Shown: positions 35,724-43,113 of the stretch, one piece after another | How the letters are laid out: each line of letters starts with the position of its first letter | Numbering within the stretch: the first letter of the stretch is position 1 | Source: Seleniivibrio sp. | GTDB lineage: Bacteria > Chrysiogenota > Deferribacteres > Deferribacterales > Geovibrionaceae | DNA length: 64,000 nucleotides | NCBI RefSeq assembly: GCF_021209385.1 | Contig: NZ_JAJOIL010000028.1 | Coordinates: 124,001-188,000, forward strand | Reading direction: 5' to 3' | The notes under the pieces: model-generated | Databases searched by the model: none | Told to the model about the DNA's origin: nothing | Seen by the model: only the letters and a program-made list of their open reading frames with translations | Position numbers and translations under genes: made by a program

Positions 35724-37018
35724 ACATACTAATTGTTGACGACGAGCAGAACCACAGACTGATGCTTAAGCTGCATCTGGAAGATGCCGGACACACAACA
35801 AATGAGGCGGCTAACGGCATGGAAGCACTGTCTCTGATGGAAAAGATTTCATTCGACGCTGTGCTTCTCGACATGAAGATGGACATAATGGACGGAATAA
35901 CAACTCTGGGTATGATGCGCCAGCGTGGAATAGAGACCCCTGTGATCATAATAACCGCTTTTTCCACTGTAAAAACCGCAGTAGAGGCTATGAAGCTGGG
36001 AGCAGCAGACTATCTTACAAAACCTGTGGATATACAGGCGTTATTTGAGGCACTCACCAACTGCACAACATCAAATGCAGCCTGCGAATATGCACCTGTT
36101 GAAGGCTATGTCTTCGGTGGTGTATATTCCGCAACAGGACTCGGATGCGTAATAAACCATCTTAAACTGGTTGCACCGACGGATGCGACCGTTCTTGTTC
36201 TCGGCGAATCCGGAACAGGAAAGGAACTGGTAGCAAGATCGGTACACGACAACTCCCGCCGCAAAGATAAACCATACCTTGCTATAAACTGCGCCGCGCT
36301 TAGCGAGAACATTATCGAAAGCGAACTTTTCGGACATGTGAAAGGAGCTTTCACTACTGCTGTCAAAGACAAAGCTGGGCTTTTTGAAGCGGCAGACGGC
36401 GGAACGCTGTTTCTGGACGAGATTGGCGAACTTTCGCAGACTGTTCAGGCGAAACTTCTGAGAGTTCTGCAGGAAGGCACTTTCGAGCGCGTAGGCGACA
36501 CAAAGACAATCAAAACCGATGTACGCATCATCGCCGCTACAAATAAGAACCTTAAGAAACTCTCTGAAACAGGAAATTTCCGCGAAGACCTTTATTTCCG
36601 TCTGGCAGTGTTTCCTGTGGAGATTCCTCCGCTGCGAGACAGAAAAGAGGAGCTTCCGGCTCTGGTGAAATTCTTCATAGAAAAACACTCAAAGCGTTTC
36701 GGCAAACTTGTAAAATCAGCAGACGACGCATACCTGCGGGCACTTAAGAACTATTCGTTCCCAGGAAACATAAGGGAACTTGAGAACCTTGTGGAGCGAA
36801 GCATGATACTGACTACTTCACAAAAACTGGAAGCATCAACACTGCCGCCTTTGGGAACAAAACAGGCAGCCGGACTGAGCATTCGTGACAATGAACGTGA
36901 ATTAATTGTGAAAGCTTTGCAAAAAACCGGCGGAAATAAATCTAAAGCTGCGGAAATTCTTGAAATATCACGCAGAACACTCCATAATAAACTGAAAGAA
37001 TTTGATATTGAGGATTAA
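35720..37018 (+). CDS. Sigma-54-dependent response regulator (NtrC/ZraR type)
   Basis: 432 residues: receiver (phospho-Asp D51, in LLDMKMD), AAA+ domain with Walker A GESGTGKE at 162-169 and Walker B TLFLDEIGEL, and a C-terminal Fis-type helix-turn-helix (NKSKAAEILEISRRTLHNKL). The sigma-54-contacting GAFTGA loop reads GAFTTA (209-214), a substitution at the fifth position. Activates sigma-54 promoters after phosphorylation by the adjacent kinase. No convincing -24/-12 promoter was found next to the outer-membrane gene. Confidence 0.93.
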   Translation: MNILIVDDEQNHRLMLKLHLEDAGHTTNEAANGMEALSLMEKISFDAVLLDMKMDIMDGITTLGMMRQRGIETPVIIITAFSTVKTAVEAMKLGAADYLTKPVDIQALFEALTNCTTSNAACEYAPVEGYVFGGVYSATGLGCVINHLKLVAPTDATVLVLGESGTGKELVARSVHDNSRRKDKPYLAINCAALSENIIESELFGHVKGAFTTAVKDKAGLFEAADGGTLFLDEIGELSQTVQAKLLRVLQEGTFERVGDTKTIKTDVRIIAATNKNLKKLSETGNFREDLYFRLAVFPVEIPPLRDRKEELPALVKFFIEKHSKRFGKLVKSADDAYLRALKNYSFPGNIRELENLVERSMILTTSQKLEASTLPPLGTKQAAGLSIRDNERELIVKALQKTGGNKSKAAEILEISRRTLHNKLKEFDIED

Positions 37019-37933
37019 ATGAAACTTATTGCCACTTTGCTCTGCCTGCTGTTCGCCTTTTCGGCGTTTGCAGAAGATAAGATATCCGGCTATATATCCG
37101 GCGGTGTCATTGTAATTAACTCTGACGATAAACTTATCCCCGACGGCGAAGCAAAAGACGTACACTTCGATACACTGTCGAAGATAGGCGCCATGATCAC
37201 AGGCGAAGTCAATTATAAACCAGACGGGCATACAAGATTCCACTTTGGCGTTCCCATGCAGGAACTTTCACCGAAATTTGAACTGGGCGTGGCAAGAGAA
37301 TTTGATAACAAAACCAAAGCCGATTTCTCAATCGTTCTGAACCCGATGGAAAAAACGTGGCAAAACCCATATATCGACAGAAGACACGAGACCGATGCCG
37401 AAAGCTACGGACTAGAGCTTAAACTCAGAAGAATAGCCGGAACGGGATTCTTTACCGAAATGTCCGTTACGAAGCATAATGTAAGCAATGACAAAGCGGA
37501 AGATGTTTATTCATCACTCGGAAGAAACGGATATGACAGTGAACTCAAAGCCGGATACGCCTTTCCTCTTAAAGAACGCATGTTTGCTGATATATTTGGT
37601 AAATATGTCGTAGGTGACAGAGACGGAGACGCTGAATCATTCAAAAGCTACGGAACCGGAATAAAAATTACGGCATTTACCAAAGACAAAAACCTTCTCG
37701 TTTTCCTGCTTGCTCTGGACAGAGTGGAATTTAACTCCGACAACCCCTATTTCAACGATACACGCGAAGAAACATCATACGGAGCCATGGCGCTTTACAG
37801 ACTTAACGACGCGTTCGGCTTCAAAGACAAGTTTATCTCTTTCTCCGGCGGATACGGTGCGCGCGAGGCAAATATCGAATTCTTTGACGCGGAATCGTTT
37901 TTTGCAGGCATAGGAGCCGGACTTAACTTTTAG
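37019..37933 (+). CDS. Outer-membrane beta-barrel-like protein (DUF2860-like)
   Basis: 304 residues, signal peptide cleaved after FAFSAFA. The mature part is a chain of alternating amphipathic beta-strands rich in aromatic girdle residues and ends GAGLNF, with the terminal Phe expected of outer-membrane barrels. It resembles the Vibrio-type DUF2860 proteins, tentatively. Its ATG follows the regulator stop with no gap, so it is probably co-transcribed and part of the same envelope response. Confidence 0.7.
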   Translation: MKLIATLLCLLFAFSAFAEDKISGYISGGVIVINSDDKLIPDGEAKDVHFDTLSKIGAMITGEVNYKPDGHTRFHFGVPMQELSPKFELGVAREFDNKTKADFSIVLNPMEKTWQNPYIDRRHETDAESYGLELKLRRIAGTGFFTEMSVTKHNVSNDKAEDVYSSLGRNGYDSELKAGYAFPLKERMFADIFGKYVVGDRDGDAESFKSYGTGIKITAFTKDKNLLVFLLALDRVEFNSDNPYFNDTREETSYGAMALYRLNDAFGFKDKFISFSGGYGAREANIEFFDAESFFAGIGAGLNF

Positions 37934-38000
37934 CCTTTTCCTTCTGTACAAAAAGACCTTTCAGGTGTAAATTTAACTATCATACACACCGAGGTTCTTT

Positions 38001-39401
38001 ATGAAGAATATTCTTATTCTCGGAGGCGGCTTCGGCGGCCTTACTGCTGTTTCTTTTTTCAGAACACACATAAAATCGGGCAAGGTTTCCGTTACTCTCA
38101 TAGACAAAAACAACTATTCACTATTCACACCCATGCTGGCAGAGGTTGTCAGCGGGAATGTCAAACCTGAAAATATAGTCTTCCCTCTCAGAGAGATATG
38201 CGTGAAAAACGGCGTACGTTTCATTAAAGACGAAGTTCAGAACATCGACACCATAGCCAACAAAGTTACCTGCGAAAACGGCGAATACCCGTTCGACTAC
38301 CTTATTGTCGCAACAGGAAGCCGCACCAATTTCCGCGGTAACGTTTCTGCAATGAAAAATGCTTTTGAATTCAAAAATATCACGGACGCGATACACATAA
38401 AGTACCTGATAATAGACTTCCTTGAAAAAGCAAGCACACTCACTGACCCCGAAGAGAAGAAGCGCCTGCTCTCTTTCTCCATCATAGGCGGCGGCATTAC
38501 AGGTGTTGAACTCGCCAGCGAAATGAACGACTATATCCGTGCAAAGATAAAGAAAGAATACAGTACCATCATGGCAGACGAATACGACATAACCATCTTT
38601 GAATACAGCAAAACTGTTCTACCCGCCATTGACCCTTCTCAAGCGGAAAAAGCACAGGAAATACTTATTAAAAACGGCATAAACGTCATAAACGGAGCAT
38701 CTGTGGACGAGGTAGGGCTGGACTGCATAACCTACAAAAAAGATGGTCAGCAGTATACCAAAAGCTCATCAGTCACCGTATGGACAGCCGGTGTTGAAGG
38801 TCAGGAATATCTGAAAGAGATGGGCGGCGACACAACGCCGGACAGCAGACTGAAAATAACAAGATCGCTCAATCCGCAGGCTCTGGATGCTCCCCATGTT
38901 TTTGTCATAGGCGACAGCTGCGCATATGAGTTTAAAGGCAAATTCCTGCCGCCTGTCGCACCTTTGGCTATGCAGCAGGCGGTTATGGCAGTAAAGAATA
39001 TAATGCGCCTTATAAACGGCAAAGAGCCAGTGGACTTCACCTATCTGCACTTCGGATATCTTGTCTCTCTCGGCAAGAACAACTCTGTGGTAAACCTTTT
39101 CGGAATCAAGATGCGGGGTGCGCTGGCGTATTATATATGGAAAGGCGCATATTTATTCAAAATAGGCATGTTCAAGAAACAGGTGGCAGTATTTTTCGAC
39201 TGGGTAATGTCGTTCTGCTTCGGCAACGAATCGGTTCTGATTATCGATCAGGACAACTGCACAAACTGTATTTTGCAGAAGAACCACAAAAACGACAAAG
39301 AAAATGCTGCTGTAGAATGTGTTGCATGTATTCTTTGTATTACATATAATACTTATATGAGGTGCAACGATGCTCACAGTAAGATTGCCGGAAGAGATTG
39401 A
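38001..39401 (+). CDS. NDH-2-like FAD-dependent NAD(P)H dehydrogenase with unusual Cys-rich tail
   Basis: 466 residues. FAD motif ILGGGFGGLTA (residues 5-15), NADH motif SIIGGGITGVELASE (about 158), second FAD motif VFVIGDSCAY, then PPVAPLAMQQA, and C-terminal hydrophobic membrane-anchoring helices. Transfers electrons from NADH to quinone without proton pumping. The last 45 or so residues carry seven Cys (NCTNC, CVACILC, MRC) and are read from DNA that includes the promoter and start of the toxin-antitoxin module, so this tail is probably acquired or accidental. GAGG lies 7 bases before the ATG. Confidence 0.85.
   Translation: MKNILILGGGFGGLTAVSFFRTHIKSGKVSVTLIDKNNYSLFTPMLAEVVSGNVKPENIVFPLREICVKNGVRFIKDEVQNIDTIANKVTCENGEYPFDYLIVATGSRTNFRGNVSAMKNAFEFKNITDAIHIKYLIIDFLEKASTLTDPEEKKRLLSFSIIGGGITGVELASEMNDYIRAKIKKEYSTIMADEYDITIFEYSKTVLPAIDPSQAEKAQEILIKNGINVINGASVDEVGLDCITYKKDGQQYTKSSSVTVWTAGVEGQEYLKEMGGDTTPDSRLKITRSLNPQALDAPHVFVIGDSCAYEFKGKFLPPVAPLAMQQAVMAVKNIMRLINGKEPVDFTYLHFGYLVSLGKNNSVVNLFGIKMRGALAYYIWKGAYLFKIGMFKKQVAVFFDWVMSFCFGNESVLIIDQDNCTNCILQKNHKNDKENAAVECVACILCITYNTYMRCNDAHSKIAGRD
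39322..39350 (+). promoter_or_regulatory. Sigma-70 promoter of the toxin-antitoxin module
   Basis: TTGCAT (39322-39327), 17-base spacer, consensus TATAAT (39345-39350); 19 bases before the antitoxin ATG. Lies inside the 3' end of the NDH-2 reading frame. Confidence 0.75.
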
Positions 39402-39588
39402 GACACGTCTTAATGAGCTTTCCGAAAAAACAGGAAGACCAAAAAGCTATTACATCAGGGAGGCAGTAGAAAACTATCTTGAAGACATGGAAGACCTTTA
39501 CCACGCCGAAACCGTGTACAGACGTGTACTCGAAGGCAAAGAAGAGGTTTCCGCACTTGAAGATATAGAGAAACGCCTTGGCTTATAA
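39370..39588 (+). CDS. Ribbon-helix-helix antitoxin (RelB-like)
   Basis: 72 residues. The N-terminal beta-strand MLTVRLPEEIETRLNEL and SYYIREAVENYLEDMED form a ribbon-helix-helix DNA-binding domain; the acidic C-terminus would bind the toxin. AGGTG lies 6 bases upstream of the ATG. Overlaps the toxin start by 11 bases. Expected to repress its own promoter at 39322-39350. Confidence 0.88.
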   Translation: MLTVRLPEEIETRLNELSEKTGRPKSYYIREAVENYLEDMEDLYHAETVYRRVLEGKEEVSALEDIEKRLGL

Positions 39589-39844
39589 AATTCTTTTCAC
39601 CAAAACAGCAGAAAAGGAACTTTCTAAGCTTGATAAACAATCTGCTATCAGAATTATTAACTTTTTAAAATCACGCCTTTCTTTTTCAGATAATCCAAAA
39701 TCTTTAGGCAAACAGCTCACAGGAGAACTATGCCACTACTGGCGATTTAGAGTAGGCGATTACCGTATCATCTGCGATATTCAGGATGATAAACTTGTTA
39801 TCCTTGCTCTCAGAATAGGACACAGGAAAGAAGTTTATAAGTAG
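39578..39844 (+). CDS. RelE/ParE-superfamily toxin
   Basis: 88 residues from a TTG start inside the antitoxin's last codons (no ATG is available). Typical RelE fold pattern: YKILFTKTAEKELSKLDK, then LTGELCHYWRFRVGDYRIICDI and a C-terminal IGHRKEVY with the basic/aromatic residues expected of ribosome-dependent mRNA endonucleases. The weak start codon may keep toxin below antitoxin. Confidence 0.9.
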   Translation: MAYKILFTKTAEKELSKLDKQSAIRIINFLKSRLSFSDNPKSLGKQLTGELCHYWRFRVGDYRIICDIQDDKLVILALRIGHRKEVYK

Positions 39845-39870
39845 ATTAAGTATTTTATAAATTTTGTTCG

Positions 39871-39879
39871 TGGTATAAT
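39871..39879 (+). promoter_or_regulatory. Extended -10 promoter upstream of the PH-domain gene
   Basis: TGG followed by TATAAT (39874-39879) forms an extended -10 element; no clear -35. GAGGT lies 5 bases before the ATG at 39906. Confidence 0.45.
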
Positions 39880-39905
39880 ACCCTAAACGTTAAACGAGGT
39901 AAACG

Positions 39906-40387
39906 ATGGGTTATATCGATGAGGCATTAACAAATGACGAACATGTTATTTTTACTGGCAAAGTAAGCCGTAAATCATTCATTACTAATTATTTACTCGG
40001 ATTATTCTTTCTTCTTATTTCTTTAGGTAGTTTTTCTGGTGAATCATTTTCTGGTACAAAAGAATATAGTGCAGCTTTCTTTTTTCTATTTCTTGGCATT
40101 TATCCTTTTATCTATGCAGTAATTTCAATAAAAACCACTGAAATTGGATTAACTAACAAACGATTCATAGCAAATACGGCGTAATAAGTAGAAAAACCAT
40201 TGAAATTGGCATAAAAAAAATCGAAAGCATACAAGTAAACCAAAGCCTTCTTGGAAGAGCACTCAATTATGGTTCAATAATAATATCTGGAGCGGGTAAT
40301 CCACAAGGTGTAGTAAAAAATATTTCTGCACCAATGAAATTCAAAAGGATGCTTCAAGAATACCTGGATAAAATAGAATCCGTGTAA
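39906..40387 (+). pseudogene. Bacterial PH-domain (bPH2) membrane protein, frameshifted
   Basis: First frame (39906-40184): a cytoplasmic start, two membrane helices, then TTEIGLTNKRFIA, after which it stops. The following frame reads YGVISRKTIEIGIKKIESIQV, then GRALNYGSIIISGAG and a terminal EYLDK to a stop at 40385-40387. This is the second half of a YdbT/bPH2 domain, whose hallmark is TNKR-I-K-G-I--K. A single A missing from the AAA at about 40173 explains the break. Intact length would be about 160 residues. Function unknown; A+T-rich like the neighbouring island but outside its att site. Confidence 0.85.
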
Positions 40388-40436
40388 GTATTTTCGTCAA
40401 AACTTTGTAATCAAAAAATTAGATAAAATAAATAAA

Positions 40437-40464
40437 AGCCGAACCCGCAAAGGTTCGGCTTTTT
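40437..40464 (+). terminator. Rho-independent terminator
   Basis: Perfect 9-bp stem AGCCGAACC/GGTTCGGCT with 6-base loop, followed by TTTT. Lies between the PH-domain gene and the island end. Confidence 0.85.
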
Positions 40465-40471
40465 CACTTGT

Positions 40472-40489
40472 ATGGCGGTGCAGGGAATT
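40472..40489. repeat. attachment repeat distal to the integrase (att, tRNA 3'-end copy)
   Basis: ATGGCGGTGCAGGGAATT is identical to the tRNA-Met 3' end at 46799-46816; the match resumes after one mismatch with AAACC. This is the expected duplicated target left by tRNA-site integration. Confidence 0.88.
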
Positions 40490-40513
40490 AAACCACGACT
40501 ACAAGATACTTGT

Positions 40514-40580
40514 AAATAACAATTTCAAAAACCGCACATTCGTTTTATACCGTCAAAAATACCGTCAAATTAGTTTTCTG
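40514..40580. repeat. Island-end repeat, copy A
   Basis: 67 bases matching 41430-41484 (copy B) closely: AAATAACAAT-TC-AAAAACCGCA...TACCGTCA...TTTTCTG. Copy A contains two TACCGTCA boxes 12 bases apart; copy B has one. Confidence 0.75.
40548..40568 (+). repeat. Paired integrase-arm-like boxes, distal end
   Basis: TACCGTCAA at 40548-40556 and 40560-40568, a 12-base period. The same pair with the same period occurs at the other island end (46664-46684). Probable arm-type integrase or excisionase binding sites. Confidence 0.6.
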
Positions 40581-40689
40581 AACTCTCTTCTAGTTTGCTT
40601 ATGATTGTGCTTATCGAAACATTAAGACCCTTGGCAAGTTTTTCTAATGTTGCTAAAGTAGGTGAAGAGGGATTATTGCTTTCTAACTT
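40570..40689 (-). pseudogene. Remnant of an XRE-family helix-turn-helix regulator
   Basis: A 39-codon open stretch closed at both ends by stops and without a start. It encodes KLESNNPSSPTLATLEKLAK and continues GLNVSISTIISKLEE to a natural stop. This is the C-terminal half of an XRE repressor domain (the -PS--TLEKLAKAL-V- pattern), the N-terminal half being lost. Probably the residue of the immunity or control gene of an earlier element. Confidence 0.75.
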
Positions 40690-40725
40690 CTATAACTAAT
40701 AAGCCGACCAAAAGGTTGGCTTAAT

Positions 40726-41289
40726 TTAAAAATCCTTCAAATCCTTCTTTTCATTCTCATCTTCTTCAGCTTGTTCATATTCCTTGCTTATATATTCTAC
40801 AACACATTTAATGTCAAAATTCTCACCATAAAGTCCCAAAATTAGTTTTGTACTATTTGTTTCCCAATTTGTAAAATATGACAAATGTCCTACAGAAATA
40901 GCAACACCCCAATTTTGATAATTATCTTTAAATAAATCATTTTCCCAATATTCGTTCTCTGTTATCGGCTTACCATATTTTTTTATTAAAACGCCCTTCA
41001 AATCATCATAATCGTCAATATATCTATTTTTGTTACTATGCTCCTCTGTCACACCATACTTAGCACGTACAAGCTTATTTTGCGTAAAAATATACATAAT
41101 TATCACATTTTTTCCCAATATCTTACTGGAGTAAACAATAAGCTCATTGCTTTCTTTATATAATTTTGCTTTTTCTGATTTCTTTACTTCTGCTTTACTC
41201 ATTCCCCAATTTACATTCCTGAAATCATATTCCTTGGCATAAACGCACAATGATGACATCATTAATACGAAAAGTAATAGTGACTTCAT
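40726..41289 (-). CDS. Secreted protein of unknown function (island cargo)
   Basis: 187 residues from the ATG at 41289, chosen for AAGGAG 8 bases upstream and for the signal peptide that follows (MKSLLLFVLMMSSLCVYA). Mature part starts KEYDFRNVNWGMSKAEVKKSE, has a KKYGKPITENEYW segment near the middle and an acidic, lysine-rich tail. The FRNVNWGMS-EVK start with later LI-KYG-P is a pattern found in small uncharacterised periplasmic proteins; no function is known to me. Single gene between two island repeats. Confidence 0.7.
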   Translation of the reverse strand: MKSLLLFVLMMSSLCVYAKEYDFRNVNWGMSKAEVKKSEKAKLYKESNELIVYSSKILGKNVIIMYIFTQNKLVRAKYGVTEEHSNKNRYIDDYDDLKGVLIKKYGKPITENEYWENDLFKDNYQNWGVAISVGHLSYFTNWETNSTKLILGLYGENFDIKCVVEYISKEYEQAEEDENEKKDLKDF

Positions 41290-41398
41290 ATCAGCTTCTC
41301 CTTGTAAATAATTTCTAGCAGATTTTATGCATGTATCATATAACAATTATAATACATAAACACGTAATGCTATTATACCATTTTTATATTTAGACAAA

Positions 41399-41429
41399 AA
41401 AAGGCTTAGCGGTTTCACTATAAGCCTTT
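41399..41429. terminator. Hairpin between cargo genes
   Basis: AAGGCTTA...TAAGCCTT forms an 8-bp perfect stem with a 12-base loop, preceded by an A run; on the minus strand it is followed by T residues, so it can terminate the cargo transcript starting near 41837. It resembles the hairpin next to the tRNA at 46754-46784. Confidence 0.6.
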
Positions 41430-41484
41430 AAATAACAATATCAAAAACCGCAATTTCGTTCTATACCGTCAGATTAATTTTCTG
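41430..41484. repeat. Island-end repeat, copy B
   Basis: 55 bases nearly identical to 40514-40580 but with one TACCGTCA box (41464-41471) instead of two and without a tRNA-like core. It lies inside the island, suggesting a former island end. Confidence 0.7.
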
Positions 41485-41837
41485 CTAGTCTCTGTTTAGA
41501 ATGAATCCACAAGAATTACATTTAAATACTTTTTTCTTAGCAATTAAAAGCCAACCAATTAAACCACCAACAAGAGACGACATACCTATAAATATAGCAA
41601 TACCTGCTCCTATTGTTGCTCCTACGATTTCAGCATCGCTCTGTGATGTTGTCATAACTTCTGAATGAGTTGAGCCTGTTGTAAAAATAAAATCAAAGCA
41701 AATAATACTCCAAACATAGAAGGTGTTATAATTATATAACCAATTAGTCTGGTAATAAAATTGAACTTATGAATTTTCGTTGAAGCCATGCTCTTCTCAC
41801 TTCCACATGCAGAGCAATTGATATTAGTTGTTGCCAT
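41485..41837 (-). pseudogene. Two-helix, double zinc-ribbon membrane protein, probable frameshift (island cargo)
   Basis: Starts at ATG 41837 (GAGGT upstream): MATTNINCSACGSEK, then a membrane helix, stopping at 41652. A second frame beginning ATG 41655 (ATGA overlap) gives GATIGAGIAIFIGMSSLVGG (helix), WLLIAKKKVFKCNSCGF and a stop at 41485. If one T were restored to the T5 run near 41680 the two halves join through a Thr/Ser-rich loop (TTGSTHSEVMTTSQSDAE) into one 117-residue protein with CxxC at each end. The fused reading is more natural, but two coupled 61- and 56-residue proteins cannot be excluded. Function unknown. Confidence 0.65.
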
Positions 41838-42017
41838 AGTACACCTCTTTTTTAATATTACATCGTATGTCATGCACTACAAAACTATTTAATATTCTAT
41901 TTCCATAGTTTCTTAGATGTCGCCAACTTGAAAAGAAACTTGCATAATCCCAAAAGAATACTCTCAATAACAGATTTTTTAGCCATATTAGAATCTCACA
42001 TATAGAATGCATGCCTT

Positions 42018-42407
42018 TTAATTAATAGTTGTATTTAATGTTGATGTACCAGGATTTGCGGTCATATTATATGACTCAACAGTTTCACCATTAAAAACAA
42101 TGACTAAACTCTTATGGTCAACTTGGGCAGTTCCATTATATGTAAACAGAAATCCTTTTGCATGTGACTGAACATTCATATACATATACATCCACGTTTC
42201 TTTCTCTACACCATTAATAACATTTCTTGATTTTGAATAGGGTGTCCCAAAGATTGATAAAATCTCCGATTTTGTCGTTTGGTTTTGCTTGATTTGATTA
42301 ACCGCTGAAACATCAAAATCGTTTCCAGATTGGCTACTCATAGAAACACATCCAAATATTGTAGTCATTAACACAATAACAAAAAACAATTTTAATAATT
42401 TACTCAT
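42018..42407 (-). CDS. Small lipoprotein, BamE/SmpA-like (island cargo)
   Basis: 129 residues from the ATG at 42407 (AAGGAG 7 bases upstream). Lipobox MTTIFGC with Cys at about residue 19, then a Ser-rich linker and DVSAVNQIKQNQTTKSEILSIFGTP, the helix-helix-FG-P pattern of the SmpA/OmlA (BamE) fold, followed by ETWMYMYMN. Likely sits in the outer or inner membrane facing the periplasm. On mobile elements such lipoproteins can alter envelope properties, for example superinfection exclusion; that is inference. Upstream, 41838-42017 shows no supportable gene. Confidence 0.75.
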   Translation of the reverse strand: MSKLLKLFFVIVLMTTIFGCVSMSSQSGNDFDVSAVNQIKQNQTTKSEILSIFGTPYSKSRNVINGVEKETWMYMYMNVQSHAKGFLFTYNGTAQVDHKSLVIVFNGETVESYNMTANPGTSTLNTTIN

Positions 42408-42513
42408 ATTCAACTCCTTGATATATTGCAACCCGTGATGTATACTAATCCATATTTAGAAATAATAAAATAAGAATCTCTAGCTAACAGAGGCTACGGC
42501 ATAGGAGTTTAGA

Positions 42514-43113
42514 ATGAAACAAATAGCCTTAATCTTTTATCTATTACTTTTCACAGTGGTTTCTTATGCTGGTGAAGTCCCATATAGGGTTTATGACCCT
42601 GTTGCAGAAGGATATATTTGGCTTTCTGGCAGTACTAGCTTTCGGATGGAGCAAGATTTTAGGATAACAGTTGGAAAAGAAGGCATCTATTTTGTCAGAG
42701 AGGATAGTGACATCCCTCTATTGCGTCATCGATTAGATATAACATCAGACTTGCCTAAGATAAGAGCGGCATTAGAAAAATCTTTAAATTGGTATGAAAT
42801 AAATATTAAACATAAATATGAGTTCAAAAAGCCATTGTATTCACGTGAATATATCAAAATGGATTACATTGGACAAAAGCACACAAATGATTATGTTGAA
42901 GTGACCTTAAAAACTAATGACATGGCATATAATGAAAGAGGATTTGTAACGTTGTCACTAACAAAGAAACAGATTAAAGAGTTATTAAATGCTCTCACTG
43001 ATAGTAATATTGCAATTGTGAAAAGGAAAGTTGTTATCAGAATAAATAAGAATAAACAAATCGAGCGTGCTACTATGAAAGAAAAGCAGGATATTGATAA
43101 TACTTTTAAATAA
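42514..43113 (+). CDS. Secreted protein of unknown function (island cargo)
   Basis: 199 residues with a signal peptide cleaved after VVSYA. Mature sequence begins GEVPYRVYDPVAEGYIWLSG and ends in a highly basic stretch (KRKVVIRINKNKQIERATMK). No recognised domain. AGGAG lies 7 bases before the ATG. Transcribed divergently from the lipoprotein gene across 106 bases, so the two may share a control region. Confidence 0.7.
   Translation: MKQIALIFYLLLFTVVSYAGEVPYRVYDPVAEGYIWLSGSTSFRMEQDFRITVGKEGIYFVREDSDIPLLRHRLDITSDLPKIRAALEKSLNWYEINIKHKYEFKKPLYSREYIKMDYIGQKHTNDYVEVTLKTNDMAYNERGFVTLSLTKKQIKELLNALTDSNIAIVKRKVVIRINKNKQIERATMKEKQDIDNTFK

Noticed and set aside
41824-42012. 62-codon minus-strand frame between two cargo genes
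   Set aside because: No SD and unusual composition; it overlaps the upstream leader of the zinc-ribbon gene.
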